Assembly: GCA_903831485.1 (NCBI GenBank)
Contig: CAIKXW010000075.1
Location: 1 to 6,813 of the forward strand
Reading direction: 5' to 3'
Length of the DNA: 6,813 nt
From: an uncultured Alphaproteobacteria bacterium
Lineage (GTDB): Bacteria; Pseudomonadota; Alphaproteobacteria; Caulobacterales; Hyphomonadaceae
This document shows positions 1 to 6,275 of this stretch, piece after piece; position 1 is the stretch's first letter, and every line of letters begins with the position of its first letter. The notes beneath the pieces are model-generated. The model did not search any database. It saw nothing but the letters and a program-made list of their open reading frames with translations, and was not told the origin of the DNA. Position numbers and translations under genes: made by a program.

Positions 1-1221
1 ACGCGTGAGGGCGGCAAGACGCTGGATGACTGCATCGCGGAAGTGCGCGAGGCGGTGGATTTCTGCCGCTACTACGCCGTCGAAGCAGAGACGAAGTTCA
101 AGGGGCAGCAGACGTTGCCGGGGCCCGCGGGAGAAACCAACGGGCTCGAGATGATGGGCCGTGGCGTGTTCGCCTGCATCTCGCCGTGGAATTTTCCGCT
201 GGCGATCTTCACGGGGCAGATCGCTGGCGCGCTGGCGGCGGGGAACACCGTGCTGGCGAAGCCGGCTGAGCAGACGCCGGTGATCGCATTCGAAGCCGTG
301 AAGCTGTTCCACGCGGCCGGGTTGCCGGTCGAGGCGCTGCACCTGCTGGTGGGCGGTGGCAAGGTGGGTGGGTGCCTGACGGGGGATGCGCGCTGCGGCG
401 GCGTGGCGTTCACGGGGTCAACAGAGGTAGCGCGGATCATCAATCGCCAGCTTGCTGCGAAGGATGGCCCGATCGCGCCGCTGATCGCAGAGACGGGCGG
501 GCTTAACGCCATGTTCTGCGATACGACGGCGCTGCGCGAGCAGGTGGTGGACGATGTCGTGATGTCGGCGTTCCGTTCGGCCGGGCAGCGATGTTCGGCG
601 TTGCGCCTGCTGTTCCTGCCGCATGAGACGGCGGATGAGACGGTGGAGATGATCAGGGGCGCGATGGAGGTTCTGGTCATCGGCGATCCAGCGGATCCTG
701 CCACCGATGTCGGGCCGATCATCGATGCGGAGGCGCGAGGGCTGCTGGACGCGCATCTCGAGAAGATGCAGCCAGTTGCGAAAGTCTGGCAGCGGGAGAT
801 TGGCGCATTGCGCGAGGCGGGCACGTTCTTCGGGCCGGCGATCGTGGAGCTGTCATCGCTCGAGCAGATCGACAAGGAAGTGTTCGGGCCGATCCTGCAT
901 GTGATCCGCTATGATCCGGATGACATCGAGACGGTGGGGGCTGCGCTCTCGGCCAAGGGATATGGACTGACACTGGGTGTGCATTCACGGCTGGAGGGCT
1001 TCACGGAGAAGGTGAAAGCGAGCGTGCGTGCGGGCAATGTCTATGTGAACCGCTCGATCATCGGTGCGGTGGTAGGCGTGCAGCCATTTGGCGGGTCGGG
1101 CCTGTCAGGCACGGGGCCGAAGGCTGGCGGGCCGCACTATGTCGATAGGTTCGCGACGGAGCGGACGGTGACAGTGAACATCGCGGCGCAGGGCGGGGAC
1201 CCGACATTGCTGAATCTCTGA
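1..1221 (+). CDS. putA: PutA, C-terminal part: delta-1-pyrroline-5-carboxylate (glutamate-semialdehyde) dehydrogenase domain, 5' truncated
   Basis: This domain oxidises glutamate semialdehyde, made from proline by the N-terminal proline dehydrogenase domain of PutA, to glutamate with NAD+. The frame is open from base 1, and its first residues (TREGGKTLDDCIAEVREAVDF) already match the PutA family, so the gene begins outside the window and the GTG at 43 is not the start. In the 406 visible residues I see SPWNFP (61-66, with the oxyanion Asn64), KPAEQTP (Lys87, cofactor binding), the FTGSTEV loop (137-143), catalytic Glu164 in AETGG, catalytic Cys198 in the PutA-typical GQRCSALR, and EVFGP (293-297). 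The protein stops about 20 residues after the last ALDH-fold segment. It therefore lacks the extra C-terminal ALDH-superfamily domain of long PutAs and resembles the short bifunctional form. Whether an N-terminal DNA-binding domain exists cannot be seen. No terminator is visible before the convergent gene 17 bp away. Confidence 0.95.
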   Translation, partial: TREGGKTLDDCIAEVREAVDFCRYYAVEAETKFKGQQTLPGPAGETNGLEMMGRGVFACISPWNFPLAIFTGQIAGALAAGNTVLAKPAEQTPVIAFEAVKLFHAAGLPVEALHLLVGGGKVGGCLTGDARCGGVAFTGSTEVARIINRQLAAKDGPIAPLIAETGGLNAMFCDTTALREQVVDDVVMSAFRSAGQRCSALRLLFLPHETADETVEMIRGAMEVLVIGDPADPATDVGPIIDAEARGLLDAHLEKMQPVAKVWQREIGALREAGTFFGPAIVELSSLEQIDKEVFGPILHVIRYDPDDIETVGAALSAKGYGLTLGVHSRLEGFTEKVKASVRAGNVYVNRSIIGAVVGVQPFGGSGLSGTGPKAGGPHYVDRFATERTVTVNIAAQGGDPTLLNL

Positions 1222-1238
1222 CGCCCGCAAGCTCGCGC

Positions 1239-1979
1239 TCAGCTTCCCCCATCCACGCGAATCATCGCGCCGTTGGTGAAGCTCGAGGCGGGGCTTGCGA
1301 GGAATAGCGCCGCTGTCACGATTTCTTCGGGCCTGCCCGGACGGCCGAGGGCGTTGTCTGCGGTCTCGCGGGCTTCCGGCGTCCAGGCCTTTGCGATGTC
1401 GGTGAGGAAGGGGCCGGGCGAGATCGTGTTGACGCGGACTTTGGGGCCGTATTCGCGGGCGAAGCTGACCGTCATCGCGTTCAGGGCGGACTTGGCGCCG
1501 GAATAGGGGACGACTTCCGGCAGCGGATAGAGAGCGCCGGAGGAAGAGACGTTGATGATCGTCCCGCCATGGCCGTCGAACATGCGTTTCGCGATGAGCG
1601 AGGCAAGGCGGAAGGGGCCCTTGAAGTTGAGGTCCATCACCTTGTCGAACAGCTCTTCGGTCATCGAGTGGCTCGGCACGCGCGGGCTCATGCCGGCATT
1701 GTTGACGAGGATGTCGAGGCGGCCGAATGCGTTCCATGCCGTATTGGCGAGGCGTTCAGCCTGGTCCCAGTGGGACAGGTTCGCGGAGATGGCGAGCGCA
1801 CGGCGGCCAAGTTTGCGAACGTCTTCGGCGGCGGCCTCGCATGCATCGAGCTTGCGGCTTGCGATGATGAGGTCGGCTCCGCGCTCCGCGAAGGCGCGGA
1901 CCATCTGCAGGCCAAGACCGCGGCTGCCGCCTGTGACGAGCGCGATCCTGCCTGAGAGGTCGAAGAGCGGGTCAGCCAT
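1239..1979 (-). CDS. Short-chain dehydrogenase/reductase (classical SDR, probably NADP(H)-dependent)
   Basis: A 246-residue classical SDR with a complete set of motifs: TGGSRGLG (16-23, cofactor), NNAG (93-96), and the catalytic tetrad Asn118, Ser146, Tyr159, Lys163 (YSGAK). The end is RVDGGS, usual for this fold. Basic residues in the glycine motif (Arg20) and just after strand beta2 (Arg42 in ASRK) predict a preference for NADP(H). It looks most like the gluconate 5-dehydrogenase / 3-oxoacyl-ACP reductase-like group, but the substrate cannot be read from the sequence. It is soluble, with no signal peptide. Its ATG follows the TAG stop of the amidohydrolase gene with no gap, and I see only a weak AAGG about 14 bp upstream, so translation is probably coupled to the upstream gene. 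Family certain, substrate unknown. Confidence 0.93.
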   Translation of the reverse strand: MADPLFDLSGRIALVTGGSRGLGLQMVRAFAERGADLIIASRKLDACEAAAEDVRKLGRRALAISANLSHWDQAERLANTAWNAFGRLDILVNNAGMSPRVPSHSMTEELFDKVMDLNFKGPFRLASLIAKRMFDGHGGTIINVSSSGALYPLPEVVPYSGAKSALNAMTVSFAREYGPKVRVNTISPGPFLTDIAKAWTPEARETADNALGRPGRPEEIVTAALFLASPASSFTNGAMIRVDGGS

Positions 1980-3302
1980 CTACTGCTTGTAGACCTTGCC
2001 TCGCGCCATCACGAAGTCGACCGACTCCAGTTCGCGCACATTGGCGAGCGGGTCGCCATTCACGGCAATGATGTCGGCCGATTTGCCAGCGGTAACTGAG
2101 CCGATTTCGGCGGTGAGGCTGAAATGGTCGGCGGCGTTGACGGTGGCGGCCTGAATGGTCTGCAGCGGCGTCATGCCGGCGCCGACCATGAGGGCGAACT
2201 CCTGTGCGTTGTCACCGTGGGCGGAGACGCCGGTGTCGGTGCCGAAGGCCACCTTCACGCCGGCGGCGTGCATGCGGCGGAGCATGTCCTGCATCTTCGG
2301 GCCGGCTTCTAGCGCCTTGGCGGCCTGCGCGGGTTGCAGGAAGGTGTTGGGACGCTTTGCTTCGCGGGCGACAAAGTCGCCGGCGAGCAGGGTGGGCACG
2401 AGATAGGCGCCGTTCTTCTTGTAGAGCCCGGCGGATTCGGCGTCGGCATAGGTGCCGTGCTCGATCGAGTCGCCGCCGGCCTTGAGGAAGGAGTTGATCC
2501 CGTCGACGCCGTGGGCGTGCGCGGTCACCTTGCGACCCATGGCGTGCGCGGCCTGGACGATCGCGGCGAGTTCGGCGTCAGTGAATTGCTGGCCTAGGCC
2601 GGCAGCTGTGTTCGAGAGCACGCCGCCAGTGGCGGTGATCTTGATGATGTCGGCGCCGTCGCGCACGCGTTCGCGAACGGCGCGCGCGCAATCATCGGCG
2701 CCGGAGCAGACGCCCGGGCCGCGCAGCATCAGCGCCATGTCACGCGGCATGCCGTTGGCGTCGCCATGTCCACCATGGACGCTGATCGCGCCTGCGGAGG
2801 TGATGATGCGCGGACCGCCGATGACGCCTTTGGCGATGCCGTTGCGCAGGGCAAGGATTGCGTTTGCGTCGGCGCCGAGGTCAGCGACGGTGGTGAACCC
2901 GGCCTCAAGCGTCGTCATCGCGTAGCCGGCGCCGTCGATTGCCTGGTCGGCGCTGGTCTTGATGAACTCGTCGAGGCGTGCGCTGGGCCCTTGCTCGCTG
3001 GTGATGTGGACGTGGCTGTCGATCAGGCCGGGCAGGACGAAGGCGTTCTTGAGATCGACGAGTTTTGCGCCTGAGGGGACGCGCGAATAGCCGTTCGAGA
3101 TCGAGACGATGCGGCCGTTGCGGACGAGGATGGTCTGCTGCGTGAGGACCTGACCGGAGGCGGGTTCGGCGAGGACGCGGCCGGCGTGGATGATCGTGTC
3201 CTGGGAAGGGGGCTGCTGGGCGGACGCCATCAGCGTCGCGGCGCCAGCCACGAGTGCGAGTGCGCAGCTTGCGAACAGTGCTTTTCCGGCCGTGATCTTC
3301 AT
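1980..3302 (-). CDS. Exported amidohydrolase of the imidazolonepropionase / Xaa-Pro dipeptidase type (COG1228)
   Basis: A 440-residue amidohydrolase-superfamily metal hydrolase with a signal peptide: Lys2 and Lys7, a hydrophobic core at about 8-25, and a likely cleavage after ASA (Ala28). The metal-binding set is complete: HxH at His97/His99 in DSHVH, Lys221 in IKITATGG (the carboxylated lysine position), His262 in TAHAHG, His282 in SIEHGT, and Asp356 in FGTDTG. The C-terminal beta-sandwich segment (GKSADIIAVNGDPL) is also present. Characterised relatives, including a Caulobacter enzyme, hydrolyse Xaa-Pro or Xaa-Arg/Lys dipeptides, so a periplasmic dipeptidase is the best guess; the specificity is inferred. 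Cys199 and Cys205 could form a disulfide after export. The start is supported by a strong GGGAGGA six bases upstream. It is the first gene of an operon with the SDR that abuts it and is divergent from the SDR at 3465. Confidence 0.92.
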   Translation of the reverse strand: MKITAGKALFASCALALVAGAATLMASAQQPPSQDTIIHAGRVLAEPASGQVLTQQTILVRNGRIVSISNGYSRVPSGAKLVDLKNAFVLPGLIDSHVHITSEQGPSARLDEFIKTSADQAIDGAGYAMTTLEAGFTTVADLGADANAILALRNGIAKGVIGGPRIITSAGAISVHGGHGDANGMPRDMALMLRGPGVCSGADDCARAVRERVRDGADIIKITATGGVLSNTAAGLGQQFTDAELAAIVQAAHAMGRKVTAHAHGVDGINSFLKAGGDSIEHGTYADAESAGLYKKNGAYLVPTLLAGDFVAREAKRPNTFLQPAQAAKALEAGPKMQDMLRRMHAAGVKVAFGTDTGVSAHGDNAQEFALMVGAGMTPLQTIQAATVNAADHFSLTAEIGSVTAGKSADIIAVNGDPLANVRELESVDFVMARGKVYKQ

Positions 3303-3307
3303 CGATA

Positions 3308-3314
3308 TCCTCCC
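3308..3314 (-). promoter_or_regulatory. Ribosome binding site of the amidohydrolase gene
   Basis: Read on the minus strand this is GGGAGGA, 5 bases before the ATG at 3302. It fixes the start that gives the full signal peptide. Confidence 0.8.
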
Positions 3315-3335
3315 GACATTTCGCGATCAGCTATC

Positions 3336-3365
3336 GCTGGCCTTGTCGCCGGCGGCAAGCCCGGC
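3336..3365. repeat. 30-bp imperfect palindrome in the divergent intergenic region
   Basis: The two 15-base arms pair around 3350/3351 with 12 Watson-Crick pairs, two G-T pairs (3346/3355, 3338/3363) and one mismatch (3341/3360). The core is CTTGTCGCC next to GGCGGCAAG with no loop. It lies 34-63 bp upstream of the amidohydrolase start and 100 bp upstream of the SDR start. With no loop, a protein-binding operator is more likely than an RNA hairpin, although chance pairing in GC-rich DNA is possible. No intrinsic terminator U-tract follows it on either strand. Confidence 0.45.
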
Positions 3366-3407
3366 TGGGCGACTTTGGCGCGAGCCCCGGGGTAGCCATG
3401 TCGCTGG

Positions 3408-3435
3408 TCGACGCCAGTTGAAAGGAGAGTATGCT
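3408..3435 (+). promoter_or_regulatory. Weak candidate promoter for the rightward SDR gene
   Basis: A possible -35 TCGACG (3408-3413; 4 of 6 to TTGACA) and -10 TATGCT (3430-3435; 4 of 6 to TATAAT) are separated by 16 bp. The start point would fall near 3442, inside the palindrome at 3433-3458. The match is modest, and other promoter types cannot be judged by eye. Confidence 0.25.
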
Positions 3436-3458
3436 CCGCCGTTGATCAAAGGTGGAGC
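3433..3458. repeat. 26-bp palindrome overlapping the SDR ribosome binding site (candidate operator or RNA hairpin)
   Basis: Arms GCTCCGCC (3433-3440) and GGTGGAGC (3451-3458) surround a perfect TTGATCAA (3442-3449). Of 13 symmetric pairs, 11 are Watson-Crick, one is G-T (3438/3453) and one is a mismatch (3441/3450). The right arm contains the GGAG (3454-3457) that serves as ribosome binding site for the ATG at 3465. It could be a repressor operator at the transcription start or an RNA hairpin that hides the ribosome binding site. Confidence 0.55.
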
Positions 3459-3464
3459 GAAGCC

Positions 3465-4259
3465 ATGAAAGTTGCGGACAAGGTCGTCATCGTCACGGGC
3501 GGAGCGAGCGGTATCGGCAAGGCGCTGGTGGAGCGCTTTCATCGCGAGGGCGCGTCGGCGTTGATCGTCGCCGACATGAATGGCGCCGGGGCGGAGTCAG
3601 TTGCGAAATCCGTTGGCGGCATTGCCGTCCAGGCGGACGTCACAAAGGAGGCCGACGTGCAGCAGATCGTGCGAACGGCGGAGAACCGGTTCGGGCGGAT
3701 CGACCTGTTCTGCTCGAACGCCGGCATTTCGCGCGGGGATCCGGATATCGACAATGCCGGGTCGGCCCCGAATGAGCATTGGGAGCTGGCCTGGGGCGTC
3801 AATGTGATGGCGCATGTGTATGCGGCGCGTCATGCGCTGCCGGGCATGATCGCGCGGAAGTCGGGGTATTTTCTCAATACGGTTTCGGCGGCGGGGCTGC
3901 TGAGCCAGATCGGTTCGGCTGTCTATTCCACCAGCAAGCACGCGGCGATCGGGTTCGGCGAGCATCTTGCGATTGCCTCGAAGGAGAACGGGATCGGCGT
4001 GTCGCTGCTGTGTCCGCAGGCGGTGGATACGCCGATGCTGGGCGGGGCGGCAGGATCGCAGAATGTGGACGGCGTGCTGTCGCCGGATGATGTGGCGGGC
4101 GCAGTTGTCAAAGGGCTCGAGGCGGAGAGCTTTCTGATCCTGCCGCATGAGCAGGTGACGACCTACATGCAGCGCAAGACGGGCGATTATGATCGCTGGA
4201 TCCGCGGCATGGTGCGGCTGCGCCGGGGCGTGATCGATGGAGCGAAGGGAACGCGCTGA
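3465..4259 (+). CDS. Short-chain dehydrogenase/reductase (classical SDR, probably NAD(H)-dependent)
   Basis: A 264-residue classical SDR with TGGASGIG (11-18), SNAG (84-87, a variant of the usual NNAG), and catalytic Asn113, Ser141, Tyr154 and Lys158 (YSTSK). Asp37 just after strand beta2 (VADMN) predicts NAD(H), unlike the NADP-type SDR at 1239-1979; the two are not recent duplicates. The segment after the active site (CPQAVDTPML, then a C-terminal ILPHEQVTTYMQRK stretch) is typical of uncharacterised SDRs of alphaproteobacteria and actinobacteria. The substrate is unknown. The ATG at 3465 is preceded by GGAG with a 7-base spacer, lying in the right arm of a palindrome. The gene is transcribed alone, divergent from the amidohydrolase operon and convergent with the TonB operon, whose terminator begins 2 bp after this stop codon. 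Confidence 0.93.
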   Translation: MKVADKVVIVTGGASGIGKALVERFHREGASALIVADMNGAGAESVAKSVGGIAVQADVTKEADVQQIVRTAENRFGRIDLFCSNAGISRGDPDIDNAGSAPNEHWELAWGVNVMAHVYAARHALPGMIARKSGYFLNTVSAAGLLSQIGSAVYSTSKHAAIGFGEHLAIASKENGIGVSLLCPQAVDTPMLGGAAGSQNVDGVLSPDDVAGAVVKGLEAESFLILPHEQVTTYMQRKTGDYDRWIRGMVRLRRGVIDGAKGTR

Positions 4260-4260
4260 G

Positions 4261-4298
4261 AAAAATGCGCCCCTTCTCCGGATAGAGAGAAGGGGCGC
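4261..4298 (-). terminator. Intrinsic terminator of the leftward repressor-M56-TonB operon
   Basis: A perfect 12-bp stem (4267-4278 GCGCCCCTTCTC with 4287-4298) has an 8-base loop. On the minus strand the stem is followed by A and five Ts (4266-4261), a standard rho-independent terminator. On the plus strand the stem is preceded by the A-run and followed by GAGAAC, so it would be weaker for the SDR gene that ends at 4259, though the stem may also mark or protect that mRNA end. Confidence 0.85.
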
Positions 4299-4344
4299 GA
4301 GAACGGCCGAGCCGGAACGTGGGGCGTCCTGGCGGTCCGGCCCA

Positions 4345-4365
4345 CCTCGCCTTACTGGGGCGAGG
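4345..4365. repeat. Short hairpin just after the TonB-family stop codon
   Basis: CCTCGCC (4345-4351) and GGCGAGG (4359-4365) form a 7-bp stem with a 7-base loop, 9 bases beyond the leftward TGA at 4375. There is no U-tract. A weaker pair, GCCGGA (4311-4316) with TCCGGC (4336-4341), lies between it and the terminator. It may be an mRNA 3'-end structure; the function is unknown. Confidence 0.4.
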
Positions 4366-4374
4366 CTAGGGGGT

Positions 4375-5016
4375 TCAGCGGTTGAGCTTCCACTCATAGT
4401 CGACGCCGTGGCCGCAGACCGGCTGCGGGACGCCATCGACTTTCGCTGGCATGAACTTTCGATCGCGTACCCATGCGAGGGCTGTGCGATCGAGAGCGGG
4501 ATGGTTGCTGCTGCCGGCGAGCGTCGCGGATGTGACGCGGCCGTTTGCATCGAGGCAGACTTCGAGGCGCGTGACGCCCTCATTGCCCTTGCGCATTTCA
4601 GAGGCGGGATAGAGCGGCGAGGCGGCAGGCAGCATTTTCGCCGCTGTGCGGACGGCCGTGCGGGGCGGTGCAACGCTGGCTTCGGAGCCGGCCTTGCCCG
4701 CAAACTGAGGGTGCGAATCCGGGGGTGTGAACACGGCTTCTTCCGTCACGAAGGTTGGGATATCGAGATCGATTGGATCCGCAACGGGCGTCAGGTCCGT
4801 TTGCGTATCCAGCATCTCGGGAGTGGTTGGCGGCGGTTCGGCTTGCTTCGGCTCCGGCAGCGCGACGTAGGCGATCGGATCGGGGATCAGGCGGCCTATG
4901 TTGACGCCCATGGCATTTGCGAAGACATAGCCCATCGCAAGGGTGAGCGCCGTTGCCGACACCAGGCCGGTGAGTCGGGTTGATGAAGGCGCGTGTTTTC
5001 TCATGGCTCCAGACAT
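4375..5016 (-). CDS. TonB-family protein (energy transducer TonB-like, C-terminal TonB domain)
   Basis: A 213-residue protein with the TonB layout: a short basic N-terminus, one membrane-spanning segment at about 15-36, a proline/acidic-rich periplasmic linker (PEPKQAEPPPTTPE at about 54-67, on to 130), and a TonB C-terminal domain from about 133 to the end (YPASEMRKGNEGVTRLEV..., LDRTAL, FMPAKVDG). TonB proteins pass inner-membrane proton-motive energy to outer-membrane receptors, but members encoded beside M56 peptidases have no firm role. Cys154 and Cys201 in the C-terminal domain are placed to form a periplasmic disulfide. The start ATG at 5016 has GGAGGT four bases upstream; a second ATG at codon 5 is too far from it. 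No exbB, exbD or receptor gene is in view. It is the third gene of the repressor operon, 50 bp after the M56 gene. Confidence 0.88.
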   Translation of the reverse strand: MSGAMRKHAPSSTRLTGLVSATALTLAMGYVFANAMGVNIGRLIPDPIAYVALPEPKQAEPPPTTPEMLDTQTDLTPVADPIDLDIPTFVTEEAVFTPPDSHPQFAGKAGSEASVAPPRTAVRTAAKMLPAASPLYPASEMRKGNEGVTRLEVCLDANGRVTSATLAGSSNHPALDRTALAWVRDRKFMPAKVDGVPQPVCGHGVDYEWKLNR

Positions 5017-5020
5017 GGAG

Positions 5021-5026
5021 ACCTCC
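5021..5026 (-). promoter_or_regulatory. Ribosome binding site of the TonB-family gene
   Basis: On the minus strand this reads GGAGGT, 4 bases before the ATG at 5016. The 50-bp gap to the M56 stop (5067-5069) shows no terminator or clear promoter, which supports co-transcription. Confidence 0.7.
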
Positions 5027-5066
5027 GTTAAATTTGGACGCGGACGAGACTGGACGGCGACTGCTT

Positions 5067-6275
5067 CTATGGCGGCGACGCAGGTTCGGTGATGTGGAGG
5101 GTGATCTGCTGGTTGCAGACGGAGACCGCTTTGCCATCGCGGCTGGCCGGGGTGAAGCGGGCGGCTTCGAGCGAACGAAGCGCGGCGGCGTCGAGCTGGG
5201 CGTCGCCGGATGAGGTGGTAAGGGCGATGCTTTCAACGCGGCCGTTTGCCGTGACGCAGAGGTCGGCGGTGACCTCCCCATCTCCGCGCCAGTGTTGCGG
5301 GACGGCGGGCGCCTTGAACGCGGCGGCGATGAGCAGCGGCCTCGTGAGGTTCGCCGTGGAGCGGCCTTCGCGGTCGAGTGGTTCGAAGGGCACGAGCACG
5401 TTCGCGGTTTCGCGGAATATGGTGCGCTCGGGCTGGGCGGCCCAGGCGGCGACGCCGGCGCCGGTGGTTAGTGTCATCACGATGGCGGCTGCGGCGAGGC
5501 GGCGGCGGCCCGAGATCGGCGCGCGTGCGATTTCGCTGATGCGCTGGGCGAGCGGGTGTTGCGACTCGGCGGGCCAGTAGCAGCCGACGGGGAGTGGGCG
5601 CTTGGCAAGCTGTGTCTTCAGCAGCGTTTCGGCATAGGCGCGGCGGACGCGGGGACGGCGCGCGATCACCTCGGCGTCGCAGGACATTTCCTGGTCGACG
5701 CGCATGGCGTTGGCGCCGATATGGATGAGCGGGTTGAACCAGAAGAGGCAGCGCAGGAGAGCGACGCCGGCATTGATGCGGGCGTCGGAGCGGTCGATGT
5801 GGACCTGCTCGTGCGTGAGGATGAGCTTGCGCTCGTCATGGCTGAAGCGGCGGGCGAAATCGTCCGGCGTGACGATGCGCGGGTGGCGGAAGCCGACGAT
5901 GGCGGGGCCGGCGAGGCCGAGATCCGCATCGCGCAGGAAGGCGCGCTGGCGGCGGATGAGCAGCAGGGCGAGCGCGATGGCGCCGGCGATCCATGCGACT
6001 GAGATGGCGAGAGGGAGCCATGATGTGGTGGCGTCGGCCTGCATCATCGCGAGGCTGGCGGGGAGGCCGCCGATCAGGAATTCGGTGACGAGGGTTTCGG
6101 TGGTGCGCTCCGGCAGGAGGGTCGCGAGCATAGCGACGGGGACCATCGACCAGAGGGCATAGGCGGCGTGCGGGCCGAAGGCGCGGGTGACGTGGGCGCG
6201 GGCGAGCAGGACAAAGAGGATGGCGGCGGCAGCCGCGATGTTGAGTTCGACGAGGCTGGCGAGGAGGCCGCTCAT
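5067..6275 (-). CDS. M56 (BlaR1/MecR1-like) membrane metallopeptidase with a C-terminal TonB-like domain
   Basis: A 402-residue membrane protein. Predicted membrane segments lie at about 6-25, 37-56, 87-107 and 258-280. Between the third and fourth is the M56 zinc site: HEQVH (155-159) and the downstream QEMSCDAEV, with Glu196 as likely third ligand. In BlaR1/MecR1 this cytosolic protease inactivates the BlaI/MecI repressor after a signal. Here the penicillin-binding sensor is absent. Instead, residues about 330-395 (GEVTADLCVTANGRV, LDAAAL, FTPASRDGKAV) form a TonB C-terminal-like domain, with Cys340 and Cys387 possibly disulfide-bonded. I chose the ATG at 6275 because it overlaps the repressor stop as ATGA and has GAGGAGGA six bases upstream; the longer frame to 6458 only reads through the repressor gene. 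The signal sensed is unknown. Confidence 0.9.
   Translation of the reverse strand: MSGLLASLVELNIAAAAAILFVLLARAHVTRAFGPHAAYALWSMVPVAMLATLLPERTTETLVTEFLIGGLPASLAMMQADATTSWLPLAISVAWIAGAIALALLLIRRQRAFLRDADLGLAGPAIVGFRHPRIVTPDDFARRFSHDERKLILTHEQVHIDRSDARINAGVALLRCLFWFNPLIHIGANAMRVDQEMSCDAEVIARRPRVRRAYAETLLKTQLAKRPLPVGCYWPAESQHPLAQRISEIARAPISGRRRLAAAAIVMTLTTGAGVAAWAAQPERTIFRETANVLVPFEPLDREGRSTANLTRPLLIAAAFKAPAVPQHWRGDGEVTADLCVTANGRVESIALTTSSGDAQLDAAALRSLEAARFTPASRDGKAVSVCNQQITLHITEPASPP

Noticed and set aside
72..875. Leftward open frame of 267 codons opposite putA
   Set aside because: It is antisense to a gene with all catalytic motifs intact; its Ser/Pro/Ala-rich text is typical of GC-rich shadow frames.
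43..1221. GTG at 43 as the start of a free-standing aldehyde dehydrogenase
   Set aside because: The frame continues to base 1 with residues matching the PutA family, so the gene is simply cut by the window edge.
1229..1245. Small hairpin AAGCT/AGCTT between putA and the convergent SDR as a terminator
   Set aside because: The stem is only 5 bp, with no T-run on either side, and it overlaps the SDR stop codon.
1105..1737. Leftward open frame of 210 codons across the putA end and the first SDR
   Set aside because: It is out of frame with the SDR on the same strand and made of Arg/Pro/His-rich text.
3442..3449. TTGATCAA as an FNR/FixK-type box
   Set aside because: The FNR/FixK half-sites TTGAT and ATCAA need four bases between them; here they overlap, so the word only forms the core of the larger palindrome.
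3597..4703. Long leftward open frame of 368 codons
   Set aside because: It lies antisense to the SDR gene, crosses the terminator and runs into the TonB gene in another frame. Its Arg/Ala/Pro/His-rich text has no family features; it is a product of high GC content.
4237..4983. Rightward open frame of 248 codons opposite the TonB-family gene
   Set aside because: It crosses the terminator stem and is the complement of a clear TonB-family gene; its Arg/Gly-rich text has no recognisable domain.
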